Numbered from the stretch's first letter, positions 24,863-37,689 are shown. The stretch: DNA of 64,000 bases from Talinum fruticosum (GCA_021018815.1 JAITYX010000008.1:3718001-3782000); one strand, 5' to 3'. Numbers and translations are program-made. Notes: generated by a model not told the origin, from the letters alone.

Positions 24863-25276
24863 AGATAAAAAATTTATGTTAGTATACAATTTGAAACTAG
24901 TGCAATAGTATTTGAGCAAAAATTTTGATAACTTAAATTATCTTTTAAAGAAAATATAACCTAAATTAGACTGTTCAAAAAATGAGAATAAAAAAAAAGG
25001 ATAGAGTACTCTTTAATATTTCTTACTTTTAATGAAGTACTTCAAAGCAAGAGTAACGAGGACTCAAGAAGATCATCATTAAACAAGACGGGCTTCAAAA
25101 TTAAAACTTTATAATTATATTGTTCTTTCCCTCTAAATTTTATATGAACTTTAATCTATATTAATATATAACTATCCCGTCTCAAAATTAATATTCATAT
25201 TGGACTAACAAATTTATTACAAAATACATTTATTAACAAAATAAAATTCACTACTATTAGATTTGTTTTATGAAAC

Positions 25277-25303
25277 ACTAGTTTGGACTCGTGCTATGCA
25301 CGG
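25277..25303 (-). mobile_element. Helitron-like 3' terminus
   Basis: On the minus strand a short hairpin (CGTGC-ATA-GCACG, complement of about 25289-25302) is followed a few bases later by CTAG and then T (25277-25281). This hairpin plus CTRRT layout is the diagnostic 3' end of plant Helitrons. The element body would lie at higher coordinates. I could not find its TC 5' end, and no Rep/helicase frame is present, so only a non-autonomous end is claimed. Confidence 0.5.
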
Positions 25304-26159
25304 AGTAATGTAATACTCTTTAATAAGTTATGAACTAAAAAGTAAATATTTAATAACTACATTTAATAAATGAGATTAATAATCGAAAATGTTACAATCA
25401 CCATATGGTATGCTTCCACCCTTATCTAATTATACATGATTGAGTGTGGCAGAAAAATAAGCAAAAATGAGTTGCCTGAAATCATTTTCACACATAATAA
25501 TGTGGAAAAATATAACCACTCTTGTAAGAGTGGTACTAACCTATTAAGGCATATCCATGTATATTAAGAGTGGTGATTTACATCTATTGAAAAAATGATT
25601 ATTTAGCATGGATAATAAGCGTGGCGGATAATAAGTGTGACAGCTTATTTTGAGATAATTGAAATACATAAAAAGAATTTTTTTTCGCATTGGACAATTT
25701 ATGATAATCATATAAGTCAAATACTAAATTTACAATCAAAAAGAATTGAAAAGAATTTTTATAAAAATTAAACACATAAAGGAAATATTTTTATGCAAAT
25801 TTTCGATTTCTCTCGCTTATAGCACAATGCCCAATATATTGAAAAAATCAAAATAAAAAATAAACCTCAAATCTCAAACTCTAATCTCGTTTTCTCGCTT
25901 ATTTTCTGCTTAATCAGTAAATTTCACATGTGCCCGCTTTATATCTTTTTTTCTTAATGTTGTTTAAAGAAAAGTAAAATAAAATAAAACTAAAAAAATT
26001 CATCTTAATGAACATAACCCTAATTTGAAGAAGAACTAAGTATTTTTAATCCAAAGGCAGATCTATGTTAGGGCAACCGCGGTCACCCAACCCCCATCCT
26101 TTTGAGAGAAAAAACATGGCATAAAGAGTAAAAAAATAATATATTTTAATTAACCCTAG

Positions 26160-26280
26160 TTAATTTCAAAAAGAATTTTGTAGCTTAACTGGTGACAACC
26201 TAAGTGTCTATATTAGTGGTAGAAGTTGCTTCAAACGCAAACCGGTAATAGGAAAAAAAACTCGCTCAAGGGGTAATATG
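26160..26280 (+). repeat. possible tRNA-derived SINE fragment
   Basis: A box-A-like string, TAGCTTAACTGG, is followed about 45 bases later by a weak box-B-like stretch (TGCTTCAAACGC). The arrangement suits a degenerate SINE head. No full tRNA fold was apparent. Confidence 0.3.
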
Positions 26281-27903
26281 TCCATAGATATAAGTATGGC
26301 GAGTGATGGTGTTTTCTTTGGATATAAGTGTGTGGTTAAAGACGACTCTCATCCGACTTATTTAGTGTGTGTAATATTTGTCAACTCATACCATTTTCAC
26401 ACTTAACATAAGTATGGTAAAAGCGTGGATGCATGTCGTATTTTAAAAATGATAGAATAGACACAAAATTAAAAATTAAGTGGAAAGATAGAGAAACTCA
26501 TGATCCAAACAAATCAAATTAGACAAAAAATTACATAAATAAGTAGTTAAACTCATACATTAATCATAACATACTTCCTTCAATTGACCGACCCTTATCG
26601 ATTCAATCACTTTCAAAACTTAAAGCCACTAATTAAAAATTAGTTTGAAACCGATACCATGTTCTTTAGTCACCTCAACCACATCTTCCTAGCAAATTAA
26701 TAAACCAAACAATGACAAAAGCTATTGTTACATCTTTACAATACATATTTTATTTTTTAGTAGAAAGGAAGAACAAATTTTCTCATCTAATGAAATATCT
26801 TATTCATCCACCCAAAAATATATAATTAAATATATATTGTTCACTTTGATAATTATCTCATTAGATTTCAGTCGAGTCACAATTTGAAGTCACAAAGGAA
26901 AAAAAAAGCCGTAACTTGTGATTCTCAAATGTAAATCAAATCAAACCAAAATTTGAAATAATATAGATTATACTTTTTAGGTTAAAAGTATTGGTAAAAT
27001 TAACCTTAACACCATTAAAAATAATAGAATATCCTTTAATTATTTTCTAAAATATTATTCTATAATTTATCTTAAATAAAATTACTCTTAATTACATCCC
27101 TTCTTTAAAATCATTCAATATACTTTTTGTCATCAATATATTTTTTTTTAATTTTTCACGGGTTTTTACTAATGATTGACGTGAGAATGAATTACATTGA
27201 TTGATAATAGGATAGATATCTCAGTAATTTTATATTAATTTTATTTTGAGTCCTAATATATTTTAATTTTCAGATTATTTTTCTACTTATTTTTGTTATT
27301 TTTAGTCAAATTGTCAGAAGTTGGATTAAATTAGTTTTCTTTGGTTAATTTTATTTTTTATATTATTATAGGGTTTAGTTAGAATATTAATATCTTAGTA
27401 TTAATTTTCTTAGTTTTTATGATTAATTTAATTATTTTTTGATTTATTTTCTAATTTAGGTTAAATCAAGTTTTTAATTTAATAAATTTATAAATTAAAT
27501 TTTTGTATTTTAATTTTAGGATTTTAGTGTATGTTTCGGTCAAAAAAATAGTTTTAATATTCTAGTTTATTTAATTATTTATTTTCATATGTATTGTAGT
27601 GTAATTGATTATTTGTTTAACTTTCTATTTTAGATTATGTTTTTGTTTTTCTGTTTTAATTGTGTTTAATTTTTCTGAAAAATTTAAAAAGTTTTTATGT
27701 TTTTAATTCTGTCCAGATTTTTAATTTAGTTCATTATATAATTTTCTGTAATTTTTATTTATTAATTTTTTGCTCAATTTGGTTTTATTTTATGTTTTAT
27801 ATTTTTAAAAATTAATAAGGCTAATTATTTACTGTTTAATTTTTAGATTTAGATTAAATAATTTTATAATATTATTTATTTATTTTTCAGCAAGGAGATC
27901 CAA

Positions 27904-27962
<59 letters not shown>
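27904..27962. repeat. (ATT)n microsatellite
   Basis: About 19 uninterrupted units. Confidence 0.9.
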
Positions 27963-28833
27963 GAGTCCATAGATGAGTGGAAACTTATTTTTTTAAATGA
28001 TAAATTATTTATTTTTTTATTGGACGAAACTCCTTAATTCACTCTAGTTGCAGACATTTCAAAATTTAAAAAGATTAGCATTATATAGTGTATAGATTTT
28101 CATTAGAGTATAAGTTTATAAGATTTACTAAATTTTCTAAATAGAAATTAACAATCGAAGTTTATCATAAAAAATTATATGAACATTCATTTTGAAATGG
28201 AGGAAGTATTTTTTTAATCTTTCACGTCTACCAGGTTAAATCGGATGTCAACTTGTGGAAGCACCATTTGTTGTTATTGGACAAATTCCTTCTTTTGTTT
28301 TTTTCTTGTTCTTTGCCATAATGCCCATTATGGGACAAGTTGGAAGAAGAATTCCTAAGTTTTACACGGATGGCAACCACTATATAATAGTCATTCCGAC
28401 CCATTAAAATATGTAATGAAATAAGATGAATTAAAAATAATTAATTGAAGATTAGGTAAACTGGTGCAACTAATATACCAATTTATTAGTGACCTAATAA
28501 ATAAAGACTTCAGTTTATTGAAATCATAATTGTACAAATGGGCACGACAAGAAGTTCTCAAATATGAAACTTTTCAATTCTACCTTTGAGTTTTCCCCCA
28601 TTAGTAGAATAAATCATAATTTTTTTAAAAAATATGTATTAATAAAATTTGATTTTTTAATGGTGAAGTTACAATTTTGTTGGTTTGTTTATAAAATTTG
28701 TAAGTACTATTCAAATAGAAATGGTTGCAAATCATGAGAATAAGTAATTATTTATATTGAAAAATTAATCATTTTTCATTGAAATATCAAGAGCAACATG
28801 ATGATTTCTCTTTTAATTTAAAATCACTCTTGA

Positions 28834-28909
<76 letters not shown>

Positions 28910-28910
28910 G
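28834..28910. repeat. (ATT)n microsatellite
   Basis: About 25 uninterrupted units. Confidence 0.9.
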
Positions 28911-29219
28911 TTGATAAAATAGGATGATTTTCATTATCAAAACTGAGGAGGATTACTTCTCAAGTACAAAAGTCAAAGGGAGGGTGAATTACCCAAGCCT
29001 TTAGATTAGTAAATATTGTTTTGTTTTGATATTCTTACAATGCTTGGCTAAGAATACGACTCTACAAATTATCACTTGGAGACACTCGCCTTGATATCTC
29101 TTCCTCACCGAGTTTCAGTCCCTTAAAAATGCTATTGTTCCTCGCTCTTCATATACAGTAAATAACTCGCTGAGATACACATCATAGGCATCATTCTAGC
29201 ATTCATCATTTTACATCTC

Positions 29220-29585
29220 TTAGCCATAAGAGGCAAACATATCTCTGATTTTACGTAACTTTCTCCAAATCCATGCGATCAGTGAGTGGAGTTTGACCGA
29301 CCATATAGAACTGTCTTTGATATAAATGGCATTAATCCATTTTACCCATAAACACTCTTTATCGGATGCAATGTACAAGAGGTGCTTGGCAATTGCTGCT
29401 TGGTTCCAGATTAGACAATTTTTAATCCCTAGGCCACCATCACTCTTTGATTTACACACTCGTGTCCCGGGTGACAGGGGGAACTTTGTTGTAGGTTGTA
29501 TTCTGTCCTTATAAGAAGTTCGGACGGATAGCTTCAATTTCTTGTATCACACTCTTAAAAAGGATAAACAAGTGAGGTCCAATAA
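29220..29585 (-). mobile_element. LINE reverse-transcriptase fragment
   Basis: The minus strand reads SVIQEIEAI at its start, then, after frame slips, CKSKSDGGLGIKNCLIWNQAAIAKHLLYIA, then LWVKWINAIYIK. This is the conserved block that follows the reverse-transcriptase domain in plant LINEs. It is interrupted and lacks both ends. It abuts an (ATT)n array at 29593-29675. Confidence 0.8.
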
Positions 29586-29592
29586 GAGTGTA

Positions 29593-29675
<83 letters not shown>
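29593..29675. repeat. (ATT)n microsatellite
   Basis: About 27 uninterrupted units, the longest array in the window, adjoining the LINE fragment. Confidence 0.9.
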
Positions 29676-29676
<1 letters not shown>

Positions 29677-31223
29677 ACTAAATTTTGAGAAGGGGAAAAA
29701 ATTTAAAAAAATATGGGAAGGAGTTTTTTTTTTATTTATTTATCGAATATGGGAAGGAGTTATGGGTGTAGGAGTTGTATAATATATTTTTTTTCTTAGT
29801 TTGTGGGTTTGCAAATATAATACTCCGTCTGTGTCTGGACGTGAAAATCATGGTGACATCTTTTGGGCATTTTGTGCCCATCATTTCTAGTTTTGCTTGG
29901 ATTCTTGAAGAAATAATATGGAAGTGTAATTGTAATTCAGGTATATTACACTTAATTATATATACTCAAATAATATTTGAGTACTAAACTCCGTAAATAT
30001 TTGAGTCGGATTTGAATTTTATAAATTATGATACACCTTTTTGCCTCACTTCTTTTACATACTAAACTCCGCTAAATTATTATATGTTATGTAGAGATAT
30101 ATTGATGGAGTTTGTATCCATCCAAAAAAAAAAAAAAACAAAGGATATGAAAAAGGAGAGGAACACGTCTTCAATTGGCAATTCATGAATCTTTATCATT
30201 GTTTGTAAACAATGGAGAATAAATTCCTCATATCTATTTGCCACACAATTATTGTTTTTCCTAGGCAACTTCACCTCTTTCTTTCTTTCTTTTTTTTTTT
30301 TCAAATTCTCTTTTATTTTGTCCATCAGAAAATTAGAGGGTAATATACACTCATGTTATTTCACATCGTTAAAAGAAAGTTAAATATTCATGTTAGATGT
30401 CGATTTGGATATTCTATCCTTAAAAGGTGGCATTGCAAAAGCTTATCAATCAGTCTCAATGTATTAAGTACTAATTTTTTTACAATTTTCAGAACAGCTA
30501 AAAAATTTGTCAATATTATACAAGAATCCTCAATTGACACCGAAAATTTAATACTTAACCTAAAATTATTCATCTCTAATTTTGTCAAAATAGGTTTTTA
30601 TCTCATCTAGTTGTACGTTTTGGTCATAAGTAGAATAAATTATAGGATGGTAGTTATGAAGAAGCTTCCCATTTTGTTTTCATCTGACACTACTTGCTAG
30701 AGATTTTCCTTGCAGCTGACTTTGTTGAATACTGGATTTAAATTATGCCATAAATATGCTTTTAGTATTTTTTTCATAATTTTTGAGTACTACATTGAGA
30801 TAATTTTAAACAAAACACATATATAAGTAATTTTTTTTTTCACGATCCCTCAAATCACTTTTACGAGAATATTTTTTTAATTTTTGAATCTATAATTTTA
30901 TCCGATTTCTTTTTTCTTAGCTTCTATCTCATATAATTTCAATTGAACTTTGTATTAAGTTTGTTTTCTGTAATGAGAATCAACTTCATAATTTCATAAA
31001 ATTTGGTATGAATATATAATGTTTACATTTCATTCAAAATTATGGAGCAAATAAATATTAAGACAATGGTGCTCAATTTATCAGATAAAGACAGATGAGC
31101 CCACACTGTTCTTACATACATTTTTTTTTAAAAAAAGGGTGAATCAAATTGACACCAATGACCAAAATTACAGAAGCAACAATGACAACTATAATACCAA
31201 TTACATCATTATGATGATTGTTA

Positions 31224-33071
31224 TTATTCTTCAGAGTGGCTCAAAGAATTGATAAACCTGCAATTTTTCCTAACTTCACCACTGACCAAACTGTCATAGT
31301 TGGTAATATTTCCCATCTTAACCATAGACTCAGCAAACTGCTTGAAGAACTCAAGGGGGTCCTCTGCATACTTTTGCACGAGGTGTCTGGTCTCGATCCC
31401 AAGCAGGCTCGAGTACATCTCCTGATCCGAGTTCAGGAGCCCCTGGCCTCGGACTAGGAGCTGATAATATGAGTTATCGAAAAGATTAGGTGTAACATAG
31501 TCTAATGCTGACACATTGTTGTTGCCGTTGGAGCCTAAAGCTGGGCATGAAGATCTTAGGGAGTTGAGATAAGATTCTGACATGGGTGATTTTTCTGAGG
31601 TTGCCTCGAAATCCCCGTAGATTCTTGCCCTGAAGCTCTCACATCGCGCCATGCCAATGGTGTGTGCACCTGGTGGATATCAACTGTCACGTTAACGAAC
31701 AGGAGAGATGAAATGAAGCACGAGACTTAATGTGCTTAGGTCTTGGTCTTAATTGCTATGCTAAAATCTTATTGGCATTAGTAGAAGTATTATGAGCTGT
31801 CTAAGTTACGAAATATAGATGTTGGATATTTTGATCTACCAGGAACTTTGGATATGCACTGTCAGAAATTGCAGTTTTGTAGTCAGATACTCGTGAGTAG
31901 TGGTGGCTAGTGGGTCGGTCTAAACCAGTGCTGAGTAGTGGTGGCTAGTGGATCGGTCTAAACCAGTCTGGCACAGACTCAACTTGGTGAGGTCCATGAG
32001 ACTATTGGCTGGGCCAGACTAGTAACACTAGCTTAAGAGCGCGATGATATTTCAATACAGAACAGGTGCTATTAACAGAGTGGCAGAGGAAATACTGAAT
32101 CACAGAACATGACTGACCTGAAAGGGCAACCATATCAGTGACAGAGAGGCCTTGGTTGAGAAACTTGGAGATGATGGAGAGAAGACCTTCGTTAGCCCCA
32201 GGAAGGTTGGCGTTTGCAAGTTCATAGCTTGCGGTTCTAGCATCCTTTCGACCCAAAGGAACATCCCAATATGGTCCTCCGACCTTCAGTTACCAAAAGA
32301 ATAACCAATTATCAGTACTACTCGGACTCAACCACACCCTTTTAGGAGTGTCAAACACAAACACAAATTTAAAAGTGTCAGACTCAACCATTTTCTAAGT
32401 ATGTAAAGTTTTATGGTACAAAAATAAAGAGTCAAGTGCCCCTAGTCATGTCAAAGCTCGAGCAACAAAAGTACTTACACTGAAATGAGAAGCATGTGCT
32501 ACTCGTATTTATAGTTAGAGTGAGATTGCTTGCTTACCAGAATAACCGCATCTCTTGCAGCGATAGTAAGAATATCAGCACAAGAGACTACCCCTGGACA
32601 CTCGGACTCCACCATCATCTTGATCCTATCCATAATCTTAAACCCTCTCAATGAATGCTTATTTTGAGCACCTTTCTTTTCTCCTTTTAGTGTCACTGTA
32701 TCATCCAATAGGACTGATCCATCACACCCCTGCAATCAGTCAGAGCAAATAGTTTCAAGTTCACCTCAGGTTAGGTTCAGGTCCGGGTTACTTTGACATA
32801 AAGTACAAGTTAGAACAGCAGACAGTAACAGTAGGGGAGATTACCTGAACAAAGCAATCATGCATATGTAAACGCACAATAATGGCGGCATTCCTTGGAT
32901 CCGAAAAACAGCACACTCCATCTCCTTCCTCACAATATCAAGCACACGAGGACATGTCGATTTGTAGTAATCCAATGTCAATGGAGGGTCCGATGCATTC
33001 ACCCCAACAAAGATGAACACAAGCATAGCTAAGAACACTTCAAAAGGCCTAAAACCGAGGGGTGGCGCCAT
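31224..33071 (-). CDS. PER11: class III (secretory) peroxidase, PER11-like, with one 1-base frame break
   Basis: Secreted haem peroxidase acting on phenolics with H2O2 in the cell wall. Four exons with GT-AG borders: 32845-33071, 32538-32729, 32118-32283 and 31224-31669. This is the classic 3-intron layout of the family. Exon 1 codes a signal peptide ([14 protein letters not shown]), then [15 protein letters not shown]. The distal site reads [15 protein letters not shown], the middle [11 protein letters not shown], and the proximal haem ligand AHTIGMARC. One base is missing in the A5 run at 32904-32908. With it restored, exon 1 reads [15 protein letters not shown], its phase fits exon 2, and the protein has 343 residues. 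Resemblance to Arabidopsis PER11 is strong ([21 protein letters not shown]). Met replaces the usual Phe in LHFHDC. A second in-frame ATG at 33098 would only prepend nine residues to the signal peptide. Confidence 0.92.
31894..31969. repeat. 38-bp tandem duplication in a peroxidase intron
   Basis: TGAGTAGTGGTGGCTAGTGG and what follows repeat at 31894 and 31932, with one visible substitution early in the unit. The duplication lies in intron 3 of the peroxidase gene. Confidence 0.8.
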
Positions 33072-33170
33072 TTTTTTTCCCTGTTTTTTGGGTAACAAAA
33101 TGTTTGGTTCCTAGGGTAATCAGGACTAGAGAGCCTAGGAAACTATGGAAGGGAGAGTGAGTCAGTGAAG

Positions 33171-33180
33171 TATAAATATA
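33171..33180 (-). promoter_or_regulatory. TATA box of the peroxidase gene
   Basis: TATATTTATA on the minus strand about 100 bases upstream of the ATG at 33071, implying a short 5' UTR starting near 33145. That start would still include the upstream ATG at 33098. Confidence 0.5.
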
Positions 33181-34786
33181 TTCACAACACCGTGTTTGGT
33201 TGAGGTAAATTGTTTTCCCTGGGTCAAAAGAAGATGTAACTACATGGGTATAGTTGGTGAGAACTTCTCATCTCAAGCAATCAAAGATGAAACAGAGGAA
33301 AACAAACATGGGATTTGAATCTTCTTAATTATTTGAAAGGGAAGCCAACAACTTTCATGCAAGATTTCATCAATTTGATTGATTTTGCTCTTACAAGTCT
33401 CAAACTACACTCAAACTATTAATATTTTCTGTCTTTTGTTGGCATTTTAGTATTCAAGATGGCACTATTTTGTGTGAAGTTCAAGTAAATCGGTTTTATA
33501 ACGGATGGCCAAAGCCTGTCTGAAAGCGAGCAAGTGGACATAGCTGCTATAGAAAATTTAATTTAGAGTAGATAGAGCAAATGGGTTATTTCAGTTAGTT
33601 AGTAAAGAGTATCTGACTTGGTCAGATTTAATAGATTCACATAATATTTATCGAATTAGGTTGAAGAACAGTTATTTTTCATTTGGTTAAATGCATAGAA
33701 ACTCATGAGATTTCATCCCAAAACTAATTGATAATGGGTAAAGTAACTCACTAGCTTATCAAGGCCTCTGAATTTGTTAATTCGGACGATCTCATTTCAT
33801 ATGTTTGAACCCCCTTAATCTCAATTCAATGAATCAGTGTCATAATTTCAACAAACACACTATTAGTCTAAAAGATATCACCACTGATTTAATTATGCTA
33901 TGATAGGAATTAGAATAGGGTTGGTATCTTATTATCTTAATCCAATGTTTCAAACTTATTTTTAATTCTCACTAGAAATCGAAGTCATTTTCATGTTGTA
34001 ACCTATCAAAGCTAGTCACCTAACAAGCTTTTCCGTTAAGAAAAATAAGCCCTGTTTTCTTAATTGTCTTGAATGGAACTCCATTGAATTGCTCTAACAT
34101 GGTTTGACTAGTTGCCATCTACAGATCATAATTGCAAAGACCAGCAAGTTACTTCCAAGATTTAGCTGACACAAAAGGTCGAAACCTACACAAATTTCTA
34201 GAACAATGTTACTGCATTTCAAAGTAAATATCACCTGTTATTAAAAAAAAAAAAGGCATAAACATTGAGCCCTAGCTTTGCTTGGGGTTGGGTTTAGGTT
34301 TAGGTAACATAAATAGGGCTAAACCAAGAGCACAATCGAAAATGCCAATAGCGCGCTCCAAGGGAATATGGACTACTCAAACTGCTCAGTAGCACCATTA
34401 TCCGATCTTTTGCAAACCTCTAGTTTGCTAGTTGCTATCTTCAGCAGAAGTGGAAAAGGAACCTGAGATAATCCTCAGAGAATAAAATGCCCAAGACAGA
34501 GAACTGCTGTTGGAGATCCAATTCGAGGGTACAAAAAGGGCAGTATAAAGCTATGAATGTCACTACACTTCTCATTTCATCAACATCAAAAGGAACATAA
34601 GCATGAGGGATCATATCAGTTCCATAAACATAGAATGCAATGTGCAGAAAATGCATACATTCTCAGGAGGTTCAGCAGTAATCCCTCAGCAAAAAGTTTC
34701 AAAAGACGACATCTTGTTCCCCTATTCCAACTCTTCTCTGGGGTGGGGATAACATGAATTGTAAATCAAAACTACAACAGACCTTA
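33181..34786. other. intergenic, no gene recognised
   Basis: Upstream flank of the peroxidase and downstream flank of the next minus-strand gene. No convincing coding frame. The right end (about 34440-34786) is less AT-rich and is probably the 3' UTR of the 34787-35590 gene. Confidence 0.45.
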
Positions 34787-35590
34787 TCAGGTGTACAACT
34801 CTGTATCAAGAAGAGGATCCTTAATCCAACTAGGATTCAGACTGTCATCCTCATAACTAATAGTGCTGAAATCAAAGTTAGGTAGCACATCCTTCATCAG
34901 AAGAGATCTCACCAATTGCATCACCAATTTACTGTACTCGGGCCATGAAACACATACAGTACCTTTGATGTTTCTGATCTGGCATCGCGCCAATAGAGCT
35001 GCTGCAAGGCCATCCACCGTGCTTCCAGATGGGAAGTACTCTAAATCCCTCAGAAGCCCTCTAGAACCATCACCAGACCCTTTCCTTTCCAAGGACGTCT
35101 CCAGCTTGTAGGCCACTGTGTCATCCCGAGACAACTTCCCTCGGAATTTTTGGATTTGAATTGAATCCAAGATCAAAACCCTCTCTGGGACAATCTTTTC
35201 ACCAAGCAGCAATTTAGAGACAGTGTGACATCTCTCTGGAGGTACAAGAAACTGGACAGATACTACAAGGACCATCTTTTCAGTATCATTCAGTGCATAA
35301 ATGTTGCAAGATTTGTTCTTTAGCGAGGGCACAATGGTGTTTCCAGAGTATGGAATCTCGGGGAGGATGACAGTCCCAATGAGTGTTTTGGAAGAGGCAT
35401 GGTGAAATATATGAAGAGATGGAGGCGATATGGCAAAGATAACGAGAGATGGACGAAGGGTTTCATTGGTATAAGGGTCAGAGAGCAAGAGAAGCGGAGT
35501 TGGAAGTGGTGGTGCTGGTGGTGTGAAGATGTTGAGATCCTCTTCAAAGAACCTTGAAGGTGGAGGAATGTCAGTCAACACATCTTCCAT
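34787..35590 (-). CDS. proteasome assembly chaperone 1-like protein (tentative)
   Basis: A single-exon frame of 267 residues beginning MEDVLTDIPPPSRFF, with typical coding composition and no breaks. The middle resembles the PAC1/PSMG1 family: a stretch like SKLLLGEKIVPERVLILDSIQIQKFRG, then a later GTVCVSWPEYSKLVMQLVRSLL near the C-terminus. PAC1 pairs with PAC2 to build the alpha-ring of the 20S proteasome. The assignment rests on memory of the family pattern, not on a catalytic motif. An acceptor (AACTTGCAG) ends at 35619 just upstream of the ATG, so the 5' UTR is spliced; a possible donor (CCTCT|GTAAGC) lies at 37489, giving a UTR intron of about 1.9 kb. Confidence 0.6.
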   Translation of the reverse strand: MEDVLTDIPPPSRFFEEDLNIFTPPAPPLPTPLLLLSDPYTNETLRPSLVIFAISPPSLHIFHHASSKTLIGTVILPEIPYSGNTIVPSLKNKSCNIYALNDTEKMVLVVSVQFLVPPERCHTVSKLLLGEKIVPERVLILDSIQIQKFRGKLSRDDTVAYKLETSLERKGSGDGSRGLLRDLEYFPSGSTVDGLAAALLARCQIRNIKGTVCVSWPEYSKLVMQLVRSLLMKDVLPNFDFSTISYEDDSLNPSWIKDPLLDTELYT

Positions 35591-35618
35591 GTCTTCCAGG
35601 AACAGAAATTTTCAGAAT

Positions 35619-37488
35619 CTGCAAGTTAAAAATATGGATTCAAAACCACTATCAATATAAGGGGTTTTTAAAGCACTGAAAAACATATAATAAAAACAAT
35701 TTGGACTGAGAAGAAATCAATTGCTCTCGGAGCACTTGATCATGCCATAGAACGCTGCTTGCATGATATGCTCATATATTTTGATTAGTATACACCTTTC
35801 TCTTTAACCTCTCTATACCAAATAGGATGACATTTCTCCAACCCAATCAATCACACACATGTCGAGTGAACAAACCTTAACCAATATCATTTTTGGTATT
35901 ATTCATAGCAATTTGATTAATCGAATTTGAGCTCCTAAACCTCCATACACAATCACAACGATGCACATCAAATACAGAACAAATAAAATCCAACAAATTG
36001 CTTCTAGAGATAAAACATTAATAAATCGAATCTGCACATGCTACCTAAATGGTCTAAAAGTGAAAGAGATAGGGAATGGAGAAGGAAAATAAACCCCAAC
36101 AGCAAGAATCAGTATGATGAAATCAAACTAGAAGTTATAGCCTTCATGGCCTGAATTTGCAAGGAGAAGAAACAACAGCAGACAGAGGACAAGGAAACTA
36201 CAATATCGTCAATGGTGGATCCAGGATTTAAAAAGCGGGTTGGAATAATAGTACATACAATATAAAGTTTAATAATAATCATAAAACTGAAATTACATAA
36301 CTGTTACATCTGATCTAATTGACCTCAATGATAGGTAAGCCATTAATAGAACCAGAAATGAGAAACATTTCACAATGCATTAGTTCATTTTACCATGATT
36401 GTGCGAACCAGAAAGCATTCAAGGATGCCAACGAAATTCACAGCCAAACCACTCATTTGATTTCCACTTACTCACGTCATTCAATCGCACACTAATCCAT
36501 TTACCTCTAAACTTGTACTCGCACACAAAGAATTCATATCAAGCAGAAATAATTCACAACTCTCTAACAACACCAAACACTCTTCAGACCACAGTACAAC
36601 TCTTAAACAGCTTACTACCCAGAAAAATCAAAACAGGCTTCCCCACATCAGAACCATGCCCTCCAACTTTAACAGCAAACCAATGAAGTACGAACAGCAT
36701 ACAAAGTACGTCAAAGCCCACAAGGACCCAATAAGCGCAGAGTTAGAACCAACCACGTCACAAATTAGCTAGAAATTAAACTACAAAAGGCCTAGTATTT
36801 TTCTAAACTTGACAACACCACCAGCAACCTGTGTACTAACACCAGAATAAGTAATACCATTTTATTAACATTCCCATTCAATCCCAAATCACTGATATCA
36901 ACACTGTAAAATCCATATAAACTCATTGATATATGCTGGCAGCCGCTATCAAGTTAAACAAAAAATACTCTATAATAATATAATTTTCATTCCGCTGATA
37001 GACTACATCCAGCCACACAACCGTTTATTAAATAGATTGCACAGCTTCGAATTTCGTCTACGAGCTATATACTTTCAGTAATAGAACCTAAAGTATTAAT
37101 TTTAAGTATCCATAAATACCAACAACAATAGCTGCTTAGAACCAGCAGCTAATGAAGCAAACAGGCTGAGTGATCCCTAAAACTGAACTTTGCAAGGTTT
37201 GATATTTCAACTCTAGTATATGCTAATGGAATCCCAACAAAGAAAAAATTAAACCCTAGAAAAACCCTCTGCTCCCTGACTAAACCAAAACAAGCCAACA
37301 TAGATGAGAAAACACAATACAAACTTTCAAAGATGCAATTCAGATGGAGATAGACAATGACTCAAAGAAAAATGCGAAGAACAACTGGAAATGGAAATAG
37401 AACCCATCGATTGCCGTGTGGTGGTGGAGATTACATTGACAGGGGAAAGAAAGAGGAGAAGGGGGGAGAATGGCGTTAGAGAGCTTAC
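35619..37488 (-). other. probable 5' UTR intron of the 34787-35590 gene
   Basis: Bounded by an acceptor at 35619 and a candidate donor at 37488-37487 on the minus strand. AT-rich and noncoding on both strands, apart from short open stretches with no recognisable content. The first exon would be the less AT-rich block at about 37489-37620, which holds CT-rich leader-like sequence. Confidence 0.4.
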
Positions 37489-37689
37489 AGAGGATATTGA
37501 AGATGGGGACTCTGCGATCTGCCGGTGCCGGAGTTGCTCACCCTTTCTCTCTCATACAGACTGGGTGGGAGAGCTTGCTATTAACTGCTTCTCTGTTTCT
37601 CTTTCCGATTTCTTGGACGAGAAGATTCTGAAAAGGAGTCTCGGCCTTTTTTTTCTTTCCTCTCTTTAGCTTTTCACTTTTTGGGTGTT

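Larger units (their letters stand above)
23305..31200. other. AT-rich intergenic region rich in repeats, no gene recognised
   Basis: About 7.9 kb with very high AT content. It contains four long TTA/ATT arrays, a LINE fragment, a Helitron-like end and a SINE-like patch, each listed separately. Segments of continuous T-rich sequence (about 27130-27880) show no coding frame of note. The string at about 26055-26105 (AGATCTATGTTAGGGCAACC) resembles transposon-end sequence common in plants. Confidence 0.6.

Noticed and set aside
29588..29782. Open frame with a long poly-Ile stretch
   Set aside because: It is simply the translated (ATT)n microsatellite.
37391..37669. Plus-strand open frame of 92 codons
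   Set aside because: It overlaps the inferred first noncoding exon and promoter of the minus-strand PAC1-like gene, has low-complexity Arg/Glu/Ser composition and no recognisable domain.
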